Assembly: GCF_026343335.1 (NCBI RefSeq)
Contig: NZ_JAPELX010000001.1
Coordinates: 3,782,001-3,846,000 of the forward strand
Origin: Streptomyces sp. NBC_00078
GTDB lineage: Bacteria > Actinomycetota > Actinomycetes > Streptomycetales > Streptomycetaceae
Length of the DNA stretch: 64,000 nucleotides
Reading direction: 5' to 3'
This document shows positions 1 to 9,157 of the stretch, in pieces. Made by a program: the position numbers and the translations under genes. Below the pieces are notes generated by a model. The model worked only from the letters and a program-made list of their open reading frames with translations, searched no databases and had not been told where the DNA came from. Numbering within the stretch: position 1 is the stretch's first letter; each line of letters starts with the position of its first letter.

Positions 1-354
1 GGCGTGCGCCTGGTAGGGGTCGGTGACGGAGACGACCTCGGAGCCGTCTCCCAGCTCCTTCGCCGTCCTCTCGACGGTCGCCCTGCTGTCGGCGTCGGTC
101 ATCTTCCCGCCGACGGGCGCCTTGAACACGATGCGCGCGGTCGCACCGTCGGCACTCATCCCCGGGAAGCGCTGTTCCAGCAGGTCGAAGGCCTTCTGGG
201 CCTCGGTGCCGGGGATGGAGAAGGACGTCGAGCCCGCGGCGGGGGCGCCGGCCGCGCCGACTCCGGCGAGGGTCAGCAGCGCCACCCATATCAGGGCGAC
301 GAAATGGCGTCGCCTGAAGGCGAGCCGGCCGAGTTTGTAGAGGAACGTGGCCAC
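1..354 (-). CDS. MMPL family transporter, N-terminal part (cut by window edge)
   Basis: Only the first 118 codons are present; the gene runs off the left edge. The protein starts at a GTG and has a short basic cytoplasmic leader (LGRLAFRRRHF), one transmembrane helix at about residues 19-40, then the start of the large extracytoplasmic loop with the IPGTEAQKAFDLLEQRFPG-type segment typical of actinobacterial MMPL (RND superfamily) lipid or drug exporters. It lies 128 bp downstream of a TetR gene on the same strand, so it is probably that regulator's target. Family membership is clear; the substrate cannot be told. Confidence 0.85.
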   Translation of the reverse strand, partial: MATFLYKLGRLAFRRRHFVALIWVALLTLAGVGAAGAPAAGSTSFSIPGTEAQKAFDLLEQRFPGMSADGATARIVFKAPVGGKMTDADSRATVERTAKELGDGSEVVSVTDPYQAHA

Positions 355-482
355 GTGGGCGTACTCCCGGTCAGGTCGTGGGTCAGTCAGAGCAGGGGTG
401 GTCAGCCCGGCGGGGAGGCAGGGGTGACCGTCCCGACGACGTGAGCGGTGACGTCAGGTGGTGAGGTGGAGGCGGGGATCGA

Positions 483-1088
483 TCAGGTGGTGGGCACGCC
501 GAGGGCGGGGAGGACCACGGCGTCGATGTACGAGAGGAGGAACTCCTGTGTCGGCGGCAGCTCGTCGAGCATGGTGCGGGCGGCGAACCCGCCGAGCATC
601 ATGTGCATCATGTAGTCGATCGCCGGGTTGTCCGCACGGACCTCACCCCGGTCGACCGCCCGCTGCACGATTCGACGGAACTCCACCATCTCCGGCTCGA
701 CGAGATGTTCCTTGAACGCCTTCAGGAGATCCGGGTTGCTGTGCACTGCCATGGCCAGACCCCGCATCAGCGCGGAGTTCTGCTCCATCTCGCAGTCGTC
801 CGAACGCATCGTGAGGGCGTGCAGGTCGCCCTTGAGCGACCCGGTGTCGATGCCACCGAGCCCGATGCCGCCCGGCTTGGTGTGCCGCACCGCCTTGGCC
901 ACCAGCTCGGCCTTGCCGCCCCACTGGCGGTAGAGGGTCGCCTTGCTGGACTTGGTGCGGGCGGCCACGGCGTCCATGGTGAGGGCGTCGTAGCCGACTT
1001 CCCTGAGCAGGTCGAGCACGGCCTCGTACAGCTCGGCCTCGCGCTCGGGCGTGATCCGACTGCGACGCGCTGTTGCGACCTCAGTCAT
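483..1088 (-). CDS. TetR/AcrR family transcriptional regulator
   Basis: The predicted 201-aa protein has an N-terminal TetR helix-turn-helix (about residues 20-65: LREVGYDALTMDAVAARTKS followed by SKATLYRQWGGKAELV) and an all-helical ligand-binding domain. The ATG at 1088 is preceded by GGAAGGTGAG at good spacing, so it is preferred to an in-frame ATG 45 bp upstream. It precedes the MMPL exporter gene on the same strand and has a 15-bp palindrome about 70 bp upstream of its start. The likely role is ligand-relieved repression of itself and the exporter; that role is inferred from arrangement. Confidence 0.9.
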   Translation of the reverse strand: MTEVATARRSRITPEREAELYEAVLDLLREVGYDALTMDAVAARTKSSKATLYRQWGGKAELVAKAVRHTKPGGIGLGGIDTGSLKGDLHALTMRSDDCEMEQNSALMRGLAMAVHSNPDLLKAFKEHLVEPEMVEFRRIVQRAVDRGEVRADNPAIDYMMHMMLGGFAARTMLDELPPTQEFLLSYIDAVVLPALGVPTT

Positions 1089-1157
1089 GCCACTCACCTT
1101 CCGGCTCGGGGTGCGTCCTTCTCGTATGCCCACGAAGATACCCTGAATGCAAACGAA

Positions 1158-1172
1158 ACGAAACCGTTTCGT
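1158..1172. promoter_or_regulatory. Palindromic operator-like site between tetR and the tricorn gene
   Basis: Perfect inverted repeat ACGAAAC-C-GTTTCGT (7+1+7). It lies between the divergently read tetR (start 1088) and tricorn gene (start 1244), where a TetR autorepressor would bind. The size and symmetry fit a TetR operator. Binding is inferred. Confidence 0.6.
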
Positions 1173-1243
1173 ACGTGTGGTGGCTCACGTGTGTGAAGGA
1201 CCCATAAGTTGCTGGGCCCCATTCACCGGAAAAGCATGGGGAG

Positions 1244-4200
1244 GTGAGCTATCTGCGCCTGCCGCACCTGAGCGGCGACCACTTGTGCTTCGTGGCCGAG
1301 GACGACCTCTGGCTGGCCCCCCTCGACGGCCCGGGACGCGCCTGGCGCCTGACCGTCGACCGTACGAAGATCGGCCACCCCCGCTTCTCGCCGGACGGCA
1401 CCACGATCGCGTACACGAGCTGGCGGAGTCTGGTCCCCGAGATCCATGTGGTGCCGGTGGACGGCGGACCCGGCCGGCAGCTCACCTACTGGGGCTCGGC
1501 CGACACCCAGGTCTGCGGCTGGGACCCGGGCGGCACCATCCTCGCCGTCGCCTCCCACGGCGAGCCCTTCTCCTATTTCACCTGGGCCTACAAGGTGTCC
1601 CCCGACGGCGACGCCGGGCGCAAGCTGCCCTGGGGCCCGGTCTCCGACATCCAGGTCGCCGAGATCGACGGCGAGCGCAGGACCCTCCTCCTCACGGGCA
1701 CCCCGCCGCACGAGCCCGCCGCCTGGAAGCGCTACCGGGGCGGGGCGACGGGCCGGCTGTGGCTGCACGGCGAGCGGCTGCTGCCCGACCTCGAAGGCCA
1801 CCTCCACTCCCCCATGTTCGTCGGCGGCCGTATCGCCTTCCTGTCCGACCACGAGGGCGTCGGCAACCTCTACTCCTGCGCCCACGACGGCTCCGGCCTG
1901 CGCCGCCACACCGACCATGACGCGTTCTACGCCCGGCACGCCGCGAGCGACGGCACCCGGGTGGTGTACCAGTGCGCCGGCGATCTGTGGATCGTCGACG
2001 ACCTCGCCGCCGACTCCGTACCGCGCCGCGTGGACGTACGGCTGAGCGGGCCGCGCGCGGGCCGCCGCAGCTACCAGGTCCCGGCATCCCAGCACGTGGA
2101 CGGCATCTCGGTGGACGAGACGGGCCGCGCGAGCGCCGTTGTCGTACGCGGCAGCCTGTACTGGCTCACCCACCGCGACGGCCCGGCCCGAACGATCACC
2201 GACACCCCGGGGGTACGGGTCCGGCTCCCGGAGATGCTCGGCTCGGCCGGCCAGGTCGCGTATGTGACGGACGCGGAGGGCCAGGACGCGATCGAGATCG
2301 CCTACCTCCCGCGGGCCACCGGCGACCGCGAGCCCCGGCGGCTGGCCTCCGGCGAGCTGGGCCGCGTCCTGGAGCTGGTGTCCGACCCGAAGGGCGAGCG
2401 CCTCGCCATCGCCTCGCACGACGGACGGCTGCTGCTCATCACCGTGCCCGACGATGCGGCTGCCGCCGCGGGGACCGAGGATTCGGGCGGCGAGGTGACC
2501 GAGCTGATCCACTCGGTCAACGGGCCGGTGCGGGACCTCGCCTTCTCGCCGGACGGGGCGTGGCTGACGTGGTCGCACCCGGGGATCGGCAGGTCGCTGA
2601 GGCAGATCAAGATGGCCCGGATCTCCGCAACCGGCACAGGGGACCCTCTGATCGTCGACGTCACCAACGGCCGCTTCGAGGACGAGAACCCGGTGTTCAC
2701 GAGAGACGGCCGCTATCTGGCGTTCCTGTCCTGGCGCGGCTTCGACCCGGTCTACGACGTCCACACCGGGGACCTGTCCTTCCCGCTCGGCTGCCGGCCC
2801 TATCTGGTGCCGTTGAGTTCGGCCACCCCCTCCCCCTTCGCCCTGAACCCCGAAGGACGGCCGGCCGCCGGAGGCCTGGACCCGGTGGAGGACGAGGAGG
2901 GCGGCGACGGCGCGGTCACGGTCGAGGTCGAGGGGCTGGAAAGCCGGGTCACCCCCTTCCCGGTGCCCGCCTCCAAGTACTCGGCGCTGTTTCCGGTGGC
3001 GGGCGGCGGGCTGGTCTGGCTGCGCTGGCCGATCTCGGGGGCGCTCGGCGAGACGTTCGCCCATCCGGACGACACCACCGGCCGCCCGACCCTCGAACAC
3101 TTCAACATCAGCAAGGCGAAGAAGTCCGAACTCGTCGAGCACCTGGACTGGTTCGCGATCAGCGGCGACGGAAGCCGGCTGGTCGTGGTCGACGAGGGCG
3201 ACCTGCGGGCCGTCCCGGCCGGCGAGTCCGGGGACGGCGACACGACGGTCTGGATCGACCTGCGCCGCATCCTGCACGAGGTCTGCCCGGCCGCCGAGTG
3301 GCGCCAGTCGTACGAGGAGGCCGGGCGTCTCATCCGCGCGTACTTCTGGGACCCGGGGATGTGCGGCATCGACTGGGACGCGGTGCTCGACCAGTACCGT
3401 CCGCTGCTCGAACGGGTCGCGTCCCCGGACGAGTTCGCCGACCTCCTGCGCGAAGTCCTGGGCGAGCTGGGCACCTCCCACGCCTACGTCACCGCCGCAC
3501 GCCGCAACGAGGGCCCACCGCACTACCAGCGTCTGCAGGGCCTGCTCGGCGCCAACCTCGTACGCAGGGACGAGGGTTGGTTGGTCAAGCGGATCCTGCC
3601 GGGCGAATCGTCGGACTCCAAGGCGCGCTCACCGCTGGCGGGCACGGGGATCCGGGAGGGGGCCGTGCTGACCCACGTCGACGGCCGCCCGGTGGACCCG
3701 GCGAGGGGCCCGTACCCGCTCCTGGCCGGTTCGGGAGGCACCACGGTGGAGCTGACGTTCACGCCGGCCCAGGGCGAGGCGGGCCGCGCGCGCCGGGTGG
3801 CGGTCGTCCCGCTGATCGACGAGCGCCCCCTGCGCTACCAGGACTGGGTGGCCAAACGCCGGGCGGTCGTACGGGAGTTGAGCGGCGGCCGGTGCGGCTA
3901 TCTGCACATCCCGGACATGGGCGGCTCGGGCTGGGCCCAGTTCAACCGGGACCTGCGGCTGGAGGTGTCGAGGCCCGCCCTCATCGTCGACGTACGCGGC
4001 AACGCGGGCGGCCACATCAGTGAGCTCGTCGTGGAGAAGCTGACCCGCACGATCCTGGGCTGGGACCTGACCCGCAACGCCCAGCCGGTGTCGTACGCCT
4101 CGAACGCGCCGAGAGGTCCGGTGGTGGCGTTGGCGGACGAGGCGACGTCCTCCGACGGCGACATGATCACCGCGGCCATCAAGCTCCTCGAACTCGGCCC

Positions 4201-4516
4201 CGTCATCGGCCAGCGCACCTGGGGCGGAGTGGTAGGCATGACCGGCCGCCACCGGCTCGGCGACGGCACGGTCATCACGGTCCCGATGAACGCGGCCTGG
4301 TTCGACGCGTACGGCTGGGGCGTCGAGAACCGGGGCGTGACACCCGACCTGGAGATCCTGCGCACCCCGCTGGACTGGGCCGAGGGCCGCCACGCCCAAC
4401 TGGACGACGCGGTCCAGCTGGCCGTGGAACTACTGGAGTCGAACCCCCCGGCGACGCCCCCGGACTACAGCGACGTCCCCGACCGTTCAAGGCCGAAGCT
4501 CCCCCCGCGCCGCTGA
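1244..4516 (+). CDS. Tricorn protease homologue (S41 family)
   Basis: The 1090-aa protein matches tricorn protease in length and domain order: an N-terminal six-bladed and then seven-bladed beta-propeller (about 1-680, with repeated FSPDG/W blades), a helical C1 domain, a PDZ domain (about 765-855), and the C2 catalytic domain. Active-site residues recognisable by motif are S745-H746 in GTSHAYV, the nucleophile S970-D971 in TSSDGD, and E1028 in ENRGVTPD. It is a large cytosolic peptidase that trims oligopeptides released by the proteasome or Clp proteases. The GTG start sits immediately after GGGGAG, a tight spacing, so the exact first codon is less certain than the rest. Confidence 0.93.
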   Translation: MSYLRLPHLSGDHLCFVAEDDLWLAPLDGPGRAWRLTVDRTKIGHPRFSPDGTTIAYTSWRSLVPEIHVVPVDGGPGRQLTYWGSADTQVCGWDPGGTILAVASHGEPFSYFTWAYKVSPDGDAGRKLPWGPVSDIQVAEIDGERRTLLLTGTPPHEPAAWKRYRGGATGRLWLHGERLLPDLEGHLHSPMFVGGRIAFLSDHEGVGNLYSCAHDGSGLRRHTDHDAFYARHAASDGTRVVYQCAGDLWIVDDLAADSVPRRVDVRLSGPRAGRRSYQVPASQHVDGISVDETGRASAVVVRGSLYWLTHRDGPARTITDTPGVRVRLPEMLGSAGQVAYVTDAEGQDAIEIAYLPRATGDREPRRLASGELGRVLELVSDPKGERLAIASHDGRLLLITVPDDAAAAAGTEDSGGEVTELIHSVNGPVRDLAFSPDGAWLTWSHPGIGRSLRQIKMARISATGTGDPLIVDVTNGRFEDENPVFTRDGRYLAFLSWRGFDPVYDVHTGDLSFPLGCRPYLVPLSSATPSPFALNPEGRPAAGGLDPVEDEEGGDGAVTVEVEGLESRVTPFPVPASKYSALFPVAGGGLVWLRWPISGALGETFAHPDDTTGRPTLEHFNISKAKKSELVEHLDWFAISGDGSRLVVVDEGDLRAVPAGESGDGDTTVWIDLRRILHEVCPAAEWRQSYEEAGRLIRAYFWDPGMCGIDWDAVLDQYRPLLERVASPDEFADLLREVLGELGTSHAYVTAARRNEGPPHYQRLQGLLGANLVRRDEGWLVKRILPGESSDSKARSPLAGTGIREGAVLTHVDGRPVDPARGPYPLLAGSGGTTVELTFTPAQGEAGRARRVAVVPLIDERPLRYQDWVAKRRAVVRELSGGRCGYLHIPDMGGSGWAQFNRDLRLEVSRPALIVDVRGNAGGHISELVVEKLTRTILGWDLTRNAQPVSYASNAPRGPVVALADEATSSDGDMITAAIKLLELGPVIGQRTWGGVVGMTGRHRLGDGTVITVPMNAAWFDAYGWGVENRGVTPDLEILRTPLDWAEGRHAQLDDAVQLAVELLESNPPATPPDYSDVPDRSRPKLPPRR

Positions 4517-4557
4517 CGGAGCGGCGCCGGCAACGCACCCCGCACCGGACGGGCAAA

Positions 4558-4590
4558 AGTGGGGTGCCCCAGAAGTCAGGGCACCCCACT
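4558..4590. terminator. Bidirectional hairpin terminator
   Basis: Perfect 12-bp stem AGTGGGGTGCCC / GGGCACCCCACT with a 9-nt loop. It lies between the convergent tricorn gene (stop 4516) and the small Q/E/R-rich gene (stop 4611), so it can serve both. Confidence 0.85.
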
Positions 4591-4610
4591 CTCATCGGCT
4601 CAGGCCGGTG

Positions 4611-4883
4611 CTACATGTCGTAGTCCGGGTCGAGCCGGTCCTGCTCCTCACGCCGCATCCGCTCCGTCTCCTCGTCACGCATGCGCTCCTGACCCGGCCG
4701 GCCAGGCTCCTGGCCCTGTCGGCCATGCTCCTGGCCCTGTCGGCCGCGCTCCTGACCCGTCCGGCCAGGCTCCTGGCTCTGCCGGCCACGCTCCTGACCC
4801 TGCTCCCGCGCCTGCTGGGCCTTCTGCTTGGCCTGCTGCTGCCACTGCTCCGACTTGTCCTGGAACTGGTCCTTCATACCCAT
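4611..4883 (-). CDS. Small Gln/Glu/Arg-rich hydrophilic repeat protein
   Basis: The 90-aa protein begins MGMKDQFQDKSEQWQQQAKQ and continues with a run of about seven-residue degenerate repeats of the form GQE-x-GR-Q/T (roughly residues 28-67), ending in an acidic Arg-rich tail. It has no transmembrane segment or catalytic motif and is predicted to be extended or coiled-coil. GGGAGTG precedes the start. Short proteins of this composition recur in Streptomyces and some are stress- or development-associated, but no function can be assigned here. Confidence 0.7.
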   Translation of the reverse strand: MGMKDQFQDKSEQWQQQAKQKAQQAREQGQERGRQSQEPGRTGQERGRQGQEHGRQGQEPGRPGQERMRDEETERMRREEQDRLDPDYDM

Positions 4884-4970
4884 GTGGGTTCACTCCCGTG
4901 GTGGGTGAGGGGAAGGCCCTTGACCGGGCCTCGACCAGATTCACACGGGCGGACACAGTGCGCATTTCGA

Positions 4971-5855
4971 TCAACTACGGTGCGTAGCGCGGAACTCCTC
5001 GTCCGCCGCCCCACCTGCACCGACGAGCCCCGATCGCATGCCCTCCAACCGCGCCCCGAACCGCTTCATCTCCCGCTGGCCCACCGTCCCGATCAAGCCC
5101 GGCAGATATCCCCGCACGCCCTGCATCCCGCGCAGCCACCACTGCCCGTACACATGACTCGACCGCCGCTCGATCCCGGCGACGAGCCGGTCCACCGCGG
5201 GCCCCAGCGGATACGTCCTGTTGGACGGCCACGGCAGCCGCTGCCGCAGCTCCCGCATGACCTCGTCCTGATCGGCGCCCCGCACCATGTCCGTGTCGGT
5301 CCATGACAGGTAACCGACGCCGACCCGCACGCCCTTGTGGCCGACCTCGGCCCGCAGGCTGTGCGCGTACGCCTCCACACCGGACTTGGAGGCGCAGTAC
5401 GCGGTCATCATGGGCGCCGGGGTGATCGCGGCGAGCGACGCGATCTGCAGCAGATAGCCGCGGCTCTCCATCAGCACCGGCAAGAACGCCCGCGCCGTGA
5501 CCGCCGACCCGATCAGATTGACCTCGATCACCCGCCGCCAGGCCTCCGGATCGGAGTCGACGAAGGGACCGCCGGTCGCGACACCCGCGTTCGCGACCAC
5601 GAGGTCGACCTTCCCGAACCGCTCCTTGACCTCGCGCGCCACCCGCGTCATCGCCTCATGGTCCGTCACATCGGCGTACCAGTGGCCGCTGTCGCCGTGC
5701 AGCCGCTCGGCGACCTGCTTGAGGGCGTCCGGCTCCAGCCCGACCAGCGCCACCTTGGCCCCGCGCGCGGACAGTTTGCGGGCGAGCAGCTCCCCGACAC
5801 CGCGCGCGGCACCGGTGACGACCGCGACCTGCCCCTCCAGACTCACCCTGCTCAT
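4971..5855 (-). CDS. Short-chain dehydrogenase/reductase (SDR)
   Basis: A 294-aa classical SDR: the NAD(P)-binding TGAARGVGE motif lies near residue 13, and the catalytic set is Ser in LQIASLAA and Tyr-Lys in YCASK. It is the last gene of a three-gene operon; its ATG overlaps the TGA of the hydrolase gene as ATGA, and AAGGAGGG precedes it. The order monooxygenase - alpha/beta hydrolase - SDR is that of the mycobacterial mymA operon (Rv3083-lipR-sadH), suggesting oxidation or reduction of an alcohol or ketone produced in the same pathway. The substrate is unknown. Confidence 0.9.
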   Translation of the reverse strand: MSRVSLEGQVAVVTGAARGVGELLARKLSARGAKVALVGLEPDALKQVAERLHGDSGHWYADVTDHEAMTRVAREVKERFGKVDLVVANAGVATGGPFVDSDPEAWRRVIEVNLIGSAVTARAFLPVLMESRGYLLQIASLAAITPAPMMTAYCASKSGVEAYAHSLRAEVGHKGVRVGVGYLSWTDTDMVRGADQDEVMRELRQRLPWPSNRTYPLGPAVDRLVAGIERRSSHVYGQWWLRGMQGVRGYLPGLIGTVGQREMKRFGARLEGMRSGLVGAGGAADEEFRATHRS

Positions 5856-6769
5856 GCGCCCTCCTTGGTGGTCGCGTACGTCGTCACGAGGTCCCGGATC
5901 CGGCCCGTGACCAGCTCCGGCGCCTCCACCGGGGTCATATGGCCGAGCCCCGGCAGTTCGGTGCTGCCCACACAGTTCGGCAGCGCGGCGACCAGCGCCC
6001 GCGCCTGCACGGGCGGCGTGAGCCGGTCGGCTGTTCCGACGACGACGATTGTCGGCACCCTCAACTCCCGTACGCCATGGTCGAGATCGAGCAGGTGGAG
6101 CACCTTCGACCAGGTGTGCCGCACCTTGCGGGGACACGCGTGCACGATCCGCGCGCACGCCTCCACCATGTGCGGCGCCGAACCCGGCCCCATCGTCCCG
6201 TACTTGAGGATCCGCCGCGCGAGAGGCGTGACCGGCCCGAGCGGGGCCCGCGCGCCGAGGATGTGCCTGGTCAGCCAGGTCCGCAGCCGACCGGGCCGGA
6301 GGGGGACGACCGTCGACTCGGCGACCAGCCGCGAGGAACCCGTGCTGCACAGCAGGACGGCGGCCGCGTGTTCCCGGAAGACGGCTCTCCCGGACGCCGC
6401 CATCACCGTCATGCCGCCCATGGAATGGCCGACGACCACGGCCTTCTCCCCGGGCGCCAGGGTCGCTTCCAGTACGGCTTCGAGGTCGTCCGCGAGGGCC
6501 TCCGTACTGCACGCCGGGCTCGCCGGGCTGCGTCCGTGGCCGCGCTGGTCGTAGGCGATCACGCGATGGTCGGCCGCGAGGTCCCGTATCTGCGCGGCCC
6601 AGAAGGCGGTGGAGCAGGTCCAGCCGTGAGCGAGGACGACGGCGGGCGCACCGTCGGGCCCGTGCACCTCGACGTGCAGACGGGCACCGTCGGCCGATTC
6701 GGCGACGAGCTCACGGGCGGGGGCGGGCGGGGCGTACGGCCCGGACGAAACGTTCATGAGCCGGCTCAC
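5852..6769 (-). CDS. Alpha/beta hydrolase (LipR-like)
   Basis: A 305-aa alpha/beta-hydrolase-fold enzyme with the oxyanion-hole HGW motif, the nucleophile elbow GHSMGG, an acid residue after strand 6 (VGTADRLTP) and the catalytic His in GLGHMTPVE. The GTG start overlaps the monooxygenase stop as GTGA; an ATG four codons in is the alternative. After a Baeyer-Villiger monooxygenase it would naturally hydrolyse the ester or lactone formed. The gene corresponds in position to lipR of the mymA operon. Confidence 0.88.
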   Translation of the reverse strand: MSRLMNVSSGPYAPPAPARELVAESADGARLHVEVHGPDGAPAVVLAHGWTCSTAFWAAQIRDLAADHRVIAYDQRGHGRSPASPACSTEALADDLEAVLEATLAPGEKAVVVGHSMGGMTVMAASGRAVFREHAAAVLLCSTGSSRLVAESTVVPLRPGRLRTWLTRHILGARAPLGPVTPLARRILKYGTMGPGSAPHMVEACARIVHACPRKVRHTWSKVLHLLDLDHGVRELRVPTIVVVGTADRLTPPVQARALVAALPNCVGSTELPGLGHMTPVEAPELVTGRIRDLVTTYATTKEGA

Positions 6770-8322
6770 GCGTCCACCCCCACGCTCTTCGCACTCTCCC
6801 CGCTGCCCCCACTGCCCCCACTGCCCCCGCTGTCCCCGTCCCCGCTCTTGGCGGGCACGCGCAGGAGTTCGTACTCCGTAAGGTCCACCTGCCGGGTTGC
6901 CCGCCGGAACTCGGTCGTCGTACCGGGCCAGATGGTGGTGTTACGGCCGCTCGCGTCGAGGTACCAGCTGGTGCAGCCGCCGGTGTTCCACACCGTCCGC
7001 TTCATGCGCTCGTGCACCCGCCGGTTCCAGGCGGCGACGGCACCGGGCCGGGCGTCGAGGGCCGCGCGTCCCCCGAGGACGCCCAACTGCCGTACGAAAT
7101 CCGCCATGTAGTTGAGCTGCGACTCGATCATCAGGATCATCGACGAGTTCCCGAGCCCGGTGTTGGGTCCGATGATGGTCATCCAGTTGGGGAACCCGGC
7201 CGCGGAGGCGCCGCGCAGGGCCTCCATGCCGCCCTTCCAGGCCTCGGCGAGAGTCCTGCCGTCGGCGCCCACGACCCGGTCGGCGATCGGCATGTCGGTG
7301 ACGTGGAACCCCGTACCGAAGATGATCGCGTCGACCTCGGCCTCACTCCCGTCGGCGGCGACGACGGTCGAACCGCGGATCTCGCTCAAGCCGCTCGCCA
7401 CGACGTCGACGTTCGGACGGGCGAGCGCCGGATAGTACGCGCTGCTCAGCAGGATCCGCTTGCAGCCGATGCGGTAGTCGGGGGTGAGCTTGGCGCGCAG
7501 GGCCGGGTCCTTGATGGCCCGCGCCATGTTCCGCTTGGCCAACCGCTCCACGAAACCCAGCTCGTCGGGGTGCTTGGTGAAGGCCTGGACCTGCAACTCC
7601 CGTATGCCCCAGAGCAGTCCGCGCCGGGCCTGCGCGGTGAAGGGCAGCGCGCGGTGCAGCGCCCGCTCGGCACCGGTGATGGCGCGGTCGACGCGGGGCA
7701 TGACCCAGGGCGGGGTGCGCTGGAAGAGGGTCAGCCGGGCGACGTCCGGCTGGATGCTGGGCACGATCTGGATGGCGGAGGCGCCGGTCCCCACCATCGC
7801 GACGCGCTTGCCGCGCAGGTCGTGGTCGTGGTCCCAGCGGGCGGAGTGGAAGACCTTGCCCGGGAAGGAGTCGAGCCCCGGAATCTCGGGGATCCTGGGG
7901 TCGGAGAGCGGCCCGGTGGCGGAGACGACGATGTCCGCGGACAGCCGCCCGCCGCTGGTCTCGATCTCCCAGCGCAGCCGCTCACCGTCCCAGGTCATCA
8001 CCTTCACTTCGGAGTTGAAGCGAAGGTGCGGCCTGAGGTGGAAGACGTCCGTGACGTGCTCCAGATAGGCCCGGATGTGCTGCTGCCCGGAGAAGGTGCG
8101 CGGCCAGTCGGGATTGGGCGCGAAGGAGAACGAGTACAGATGGGACGGCACATCGCACGCACACCCCGGATAGCTGTTGTCCCGCCAGGTCCCGCCGACA
8201 CTGTCGGCCCGCTCCAGCACGACGAAGTCGGTGATCCCCTCGCGCCGCAGCCGCACGGCGGCCCCCAGCCCGCCGAATCCGGACCCGATCACCGCCACGC
8301 GTACATGTTCGTGCTCGGCCAT
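6766..8322 (-). CDS. FAD-dependent Baeyer-Villiger-type monooxygenase
   Basis: The 518-aa protein starts at the ATG at 8322 behind GGAGG; an in-frame start 45 bp further up is less likely. It has a first Rossmann motif GSGFGG for FAD near the N-terminus, an NADPH-binding GTGASA motif in the middle, and between them the BVMO fingerprint F-x-G-x-x-x-H-x-x-x-W in FPGKVFHSARW. It inserts oxygen next to a ketone carbonyl to give an ester or lactone. The C-terminus carries an unusual low-complexity Gly/Ser tail encoded by a short tandem repeat at about 6798-6835. First gene of the operon, divergent from a MerR regulator. Confidence 0.92.
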   Translation of the reverse strand: MAEHEHVRVAVIGSGFGGLGAAVRLRREGITDFVVLERADSVGGTWRDNSYPGCACDVPSHLYSFSFAPNPDWPRTFSGQQHIRAYLEHVTDVFHLRPHLRFNSEVKVMTWDGERLRWEIETSGGRLSADIVVSATGPLSDPRIPEIPGLDSFPGKVFHSARWDHDHDLRGKRVAMVGTGASAIQIVPSIQPDVARLTLFQRTPPWVMPRVDRAITGAERALHRALPFTAQARRGLLWGIRELQVQAFTKHPDELGFVERLAKRNMARAIKDPALRAKLTPDYRIGCKRILLSSAYYPALARPNVDVVASGLSEIRGSTVVAADGSEAEVDAIIFGTGFHVTDMPIADRVVGADGRTLAEAWKGGMEALRGASAAGFPNWMTIIGPNTGLGNSSMILMIESQLNYMADFVRQLGVLGGRAALDARPGAVAAWNRRVHERMKRTVWNTGGCTSWYLDASGRNTTIWPGTTTEFRRATRQVDLTEYELLRVPAKSGDGDSGGSGGSGGSGESAKSVGVDA

Positions 8323-8354
8323 CCCGTAGCCTCCACGCCTCGCTCTTCGGACTC

Positions 8355-8372
8355 CGCCAGTGAACACTGGCG
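8355..8372. promoter_or_regulatory. 18-bp perfect palindrome in the BVMO/merR divergent promoter
   Basis: CGCCAGTG-AA-CACTGGCG, arms of 8 bp with a 2-bp centre. It lies 33 bp upstream of the monooxygenase start and about 110 bp from the divergent MerR gene. MerR proteins bind just such dyads in the promoter of the operon they control. Binding is inferred. Confidence 0.65.
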
Positions 8373-8481
8373 CAATGGGGAGCGTAGAGCAGCTCCGTAC
8401 CGATGGGTAGGGGTCGGGGGAAAGCGTTCACATCAGCGGCTGCCGCCGCGGGTACCGGCGGTACAACATAGGCTGCGTCAC

Positions 8482-9144
8482 GTGGCAGGGGACGACGGAC
8501 GACGCGAGTACCGCATGGAGGAGCTGGCCGGGCTGGCCGGCATCACGGTGCGCACCCTGCGCTTCTACCGCGAACGCAAGCTGATCCCGCCGCCCCGCCG
8601 CGAGGGCCGCATCGCCTGGTACGACGATCACCACCTGGCCCGCCTGCGCACGATCGCGGCGCTCCTGGAACGCGGCCACACCCTCACCGGCATCGCGGAA
8701 CTGGCGGAGGCCCTCGACCACGGCCGCGACATGGCCGCCGTCCTCGGCGTCACTCCCACCGAGGAGGAGCCCGTCCGCCTCACCCCCGAGGAACTCGCCG
8801 CCCGCTTCGAGGGCGAGGTCACCCCTGAGAACCTCGCGGCCGCGATGGCGCTCGGCTACCTCGGCACCGACGGCGACGAGATCGTCCACATCAGCCGCCG
8901 CCTCCTGGACGTCTCCTCGGCCCTGGTCCGCGAGGGCATCCCCCTCGCGGAGGTCCTCAAGGCGGGCGCCCGCGTCCGCGAACATGTCGACGCCCTGGCA
9001 GAGATGTTCGCCGAACTCGTCCTGCACCACGCCCACGAGGACGACCTCCAGCGCCTGCGCCCCCTGGCCCGGAGCGTGGTGGAGGCGGAGCTTTCGCTGG
9101 CGCTGGACCGGCGGTTGCGCAAGCGGGACCCGAGCCGGGACTGA
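8482..9144 (+). CDS. MerR family transcriptional regulator
   Basis: The protein opens with a MerR winged helix: YRMEELAGLAGITVRTLRFY is recognition helix one, followed by a wing and a long dimerisation helix. The C-terminal domain (about residues 85-220) is a long helical region rather than a metal-binding loop, so it is not a classical metal sensor. The GTG at 8482 retains the usual residues before the helix-turn-helix; an ATG at 8515 would truncate it. It is divergent from the BVMO operon and probably controls it through the palindrome at 8355-8372. Confidence 0.88.
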   Translation: MAGDDGRREYRMEELAGLAGITVRTLRFYRERKLIPPPRREGRIAWYDDHHLARLRTIAALLERGHTLTGIAELAEALDHGRDMAAVLGVTPTEEEPVRLTPEELAARFEGEVTPENLAAAMALGYLGTDGDEIVHISRRLLDVSSALVREGIPLAEVLKAGARVREHVDALAEMFAELVLHHAHEDDLQRLRPLARSVVEAELSLALDRRLRKRDPSRD

Positions 9145-9157
9145 CGGAACGGCTCGC

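Noticed and set aside
1223..3523. 766-codon open frame antisense to the tricorn gene
   Set aside because: A frame shadow of high-GC third positions; the sense frame has full tricorn motifs and the antisense product is Arg/Gly/Val-rich without any domain.
4611..4883. Q/E/R-rich small frame as non-coding shadow
   Set aside because: Kept as a gene because it has its own start signal, ends at a terminator and the opposite frames are less protein-like.
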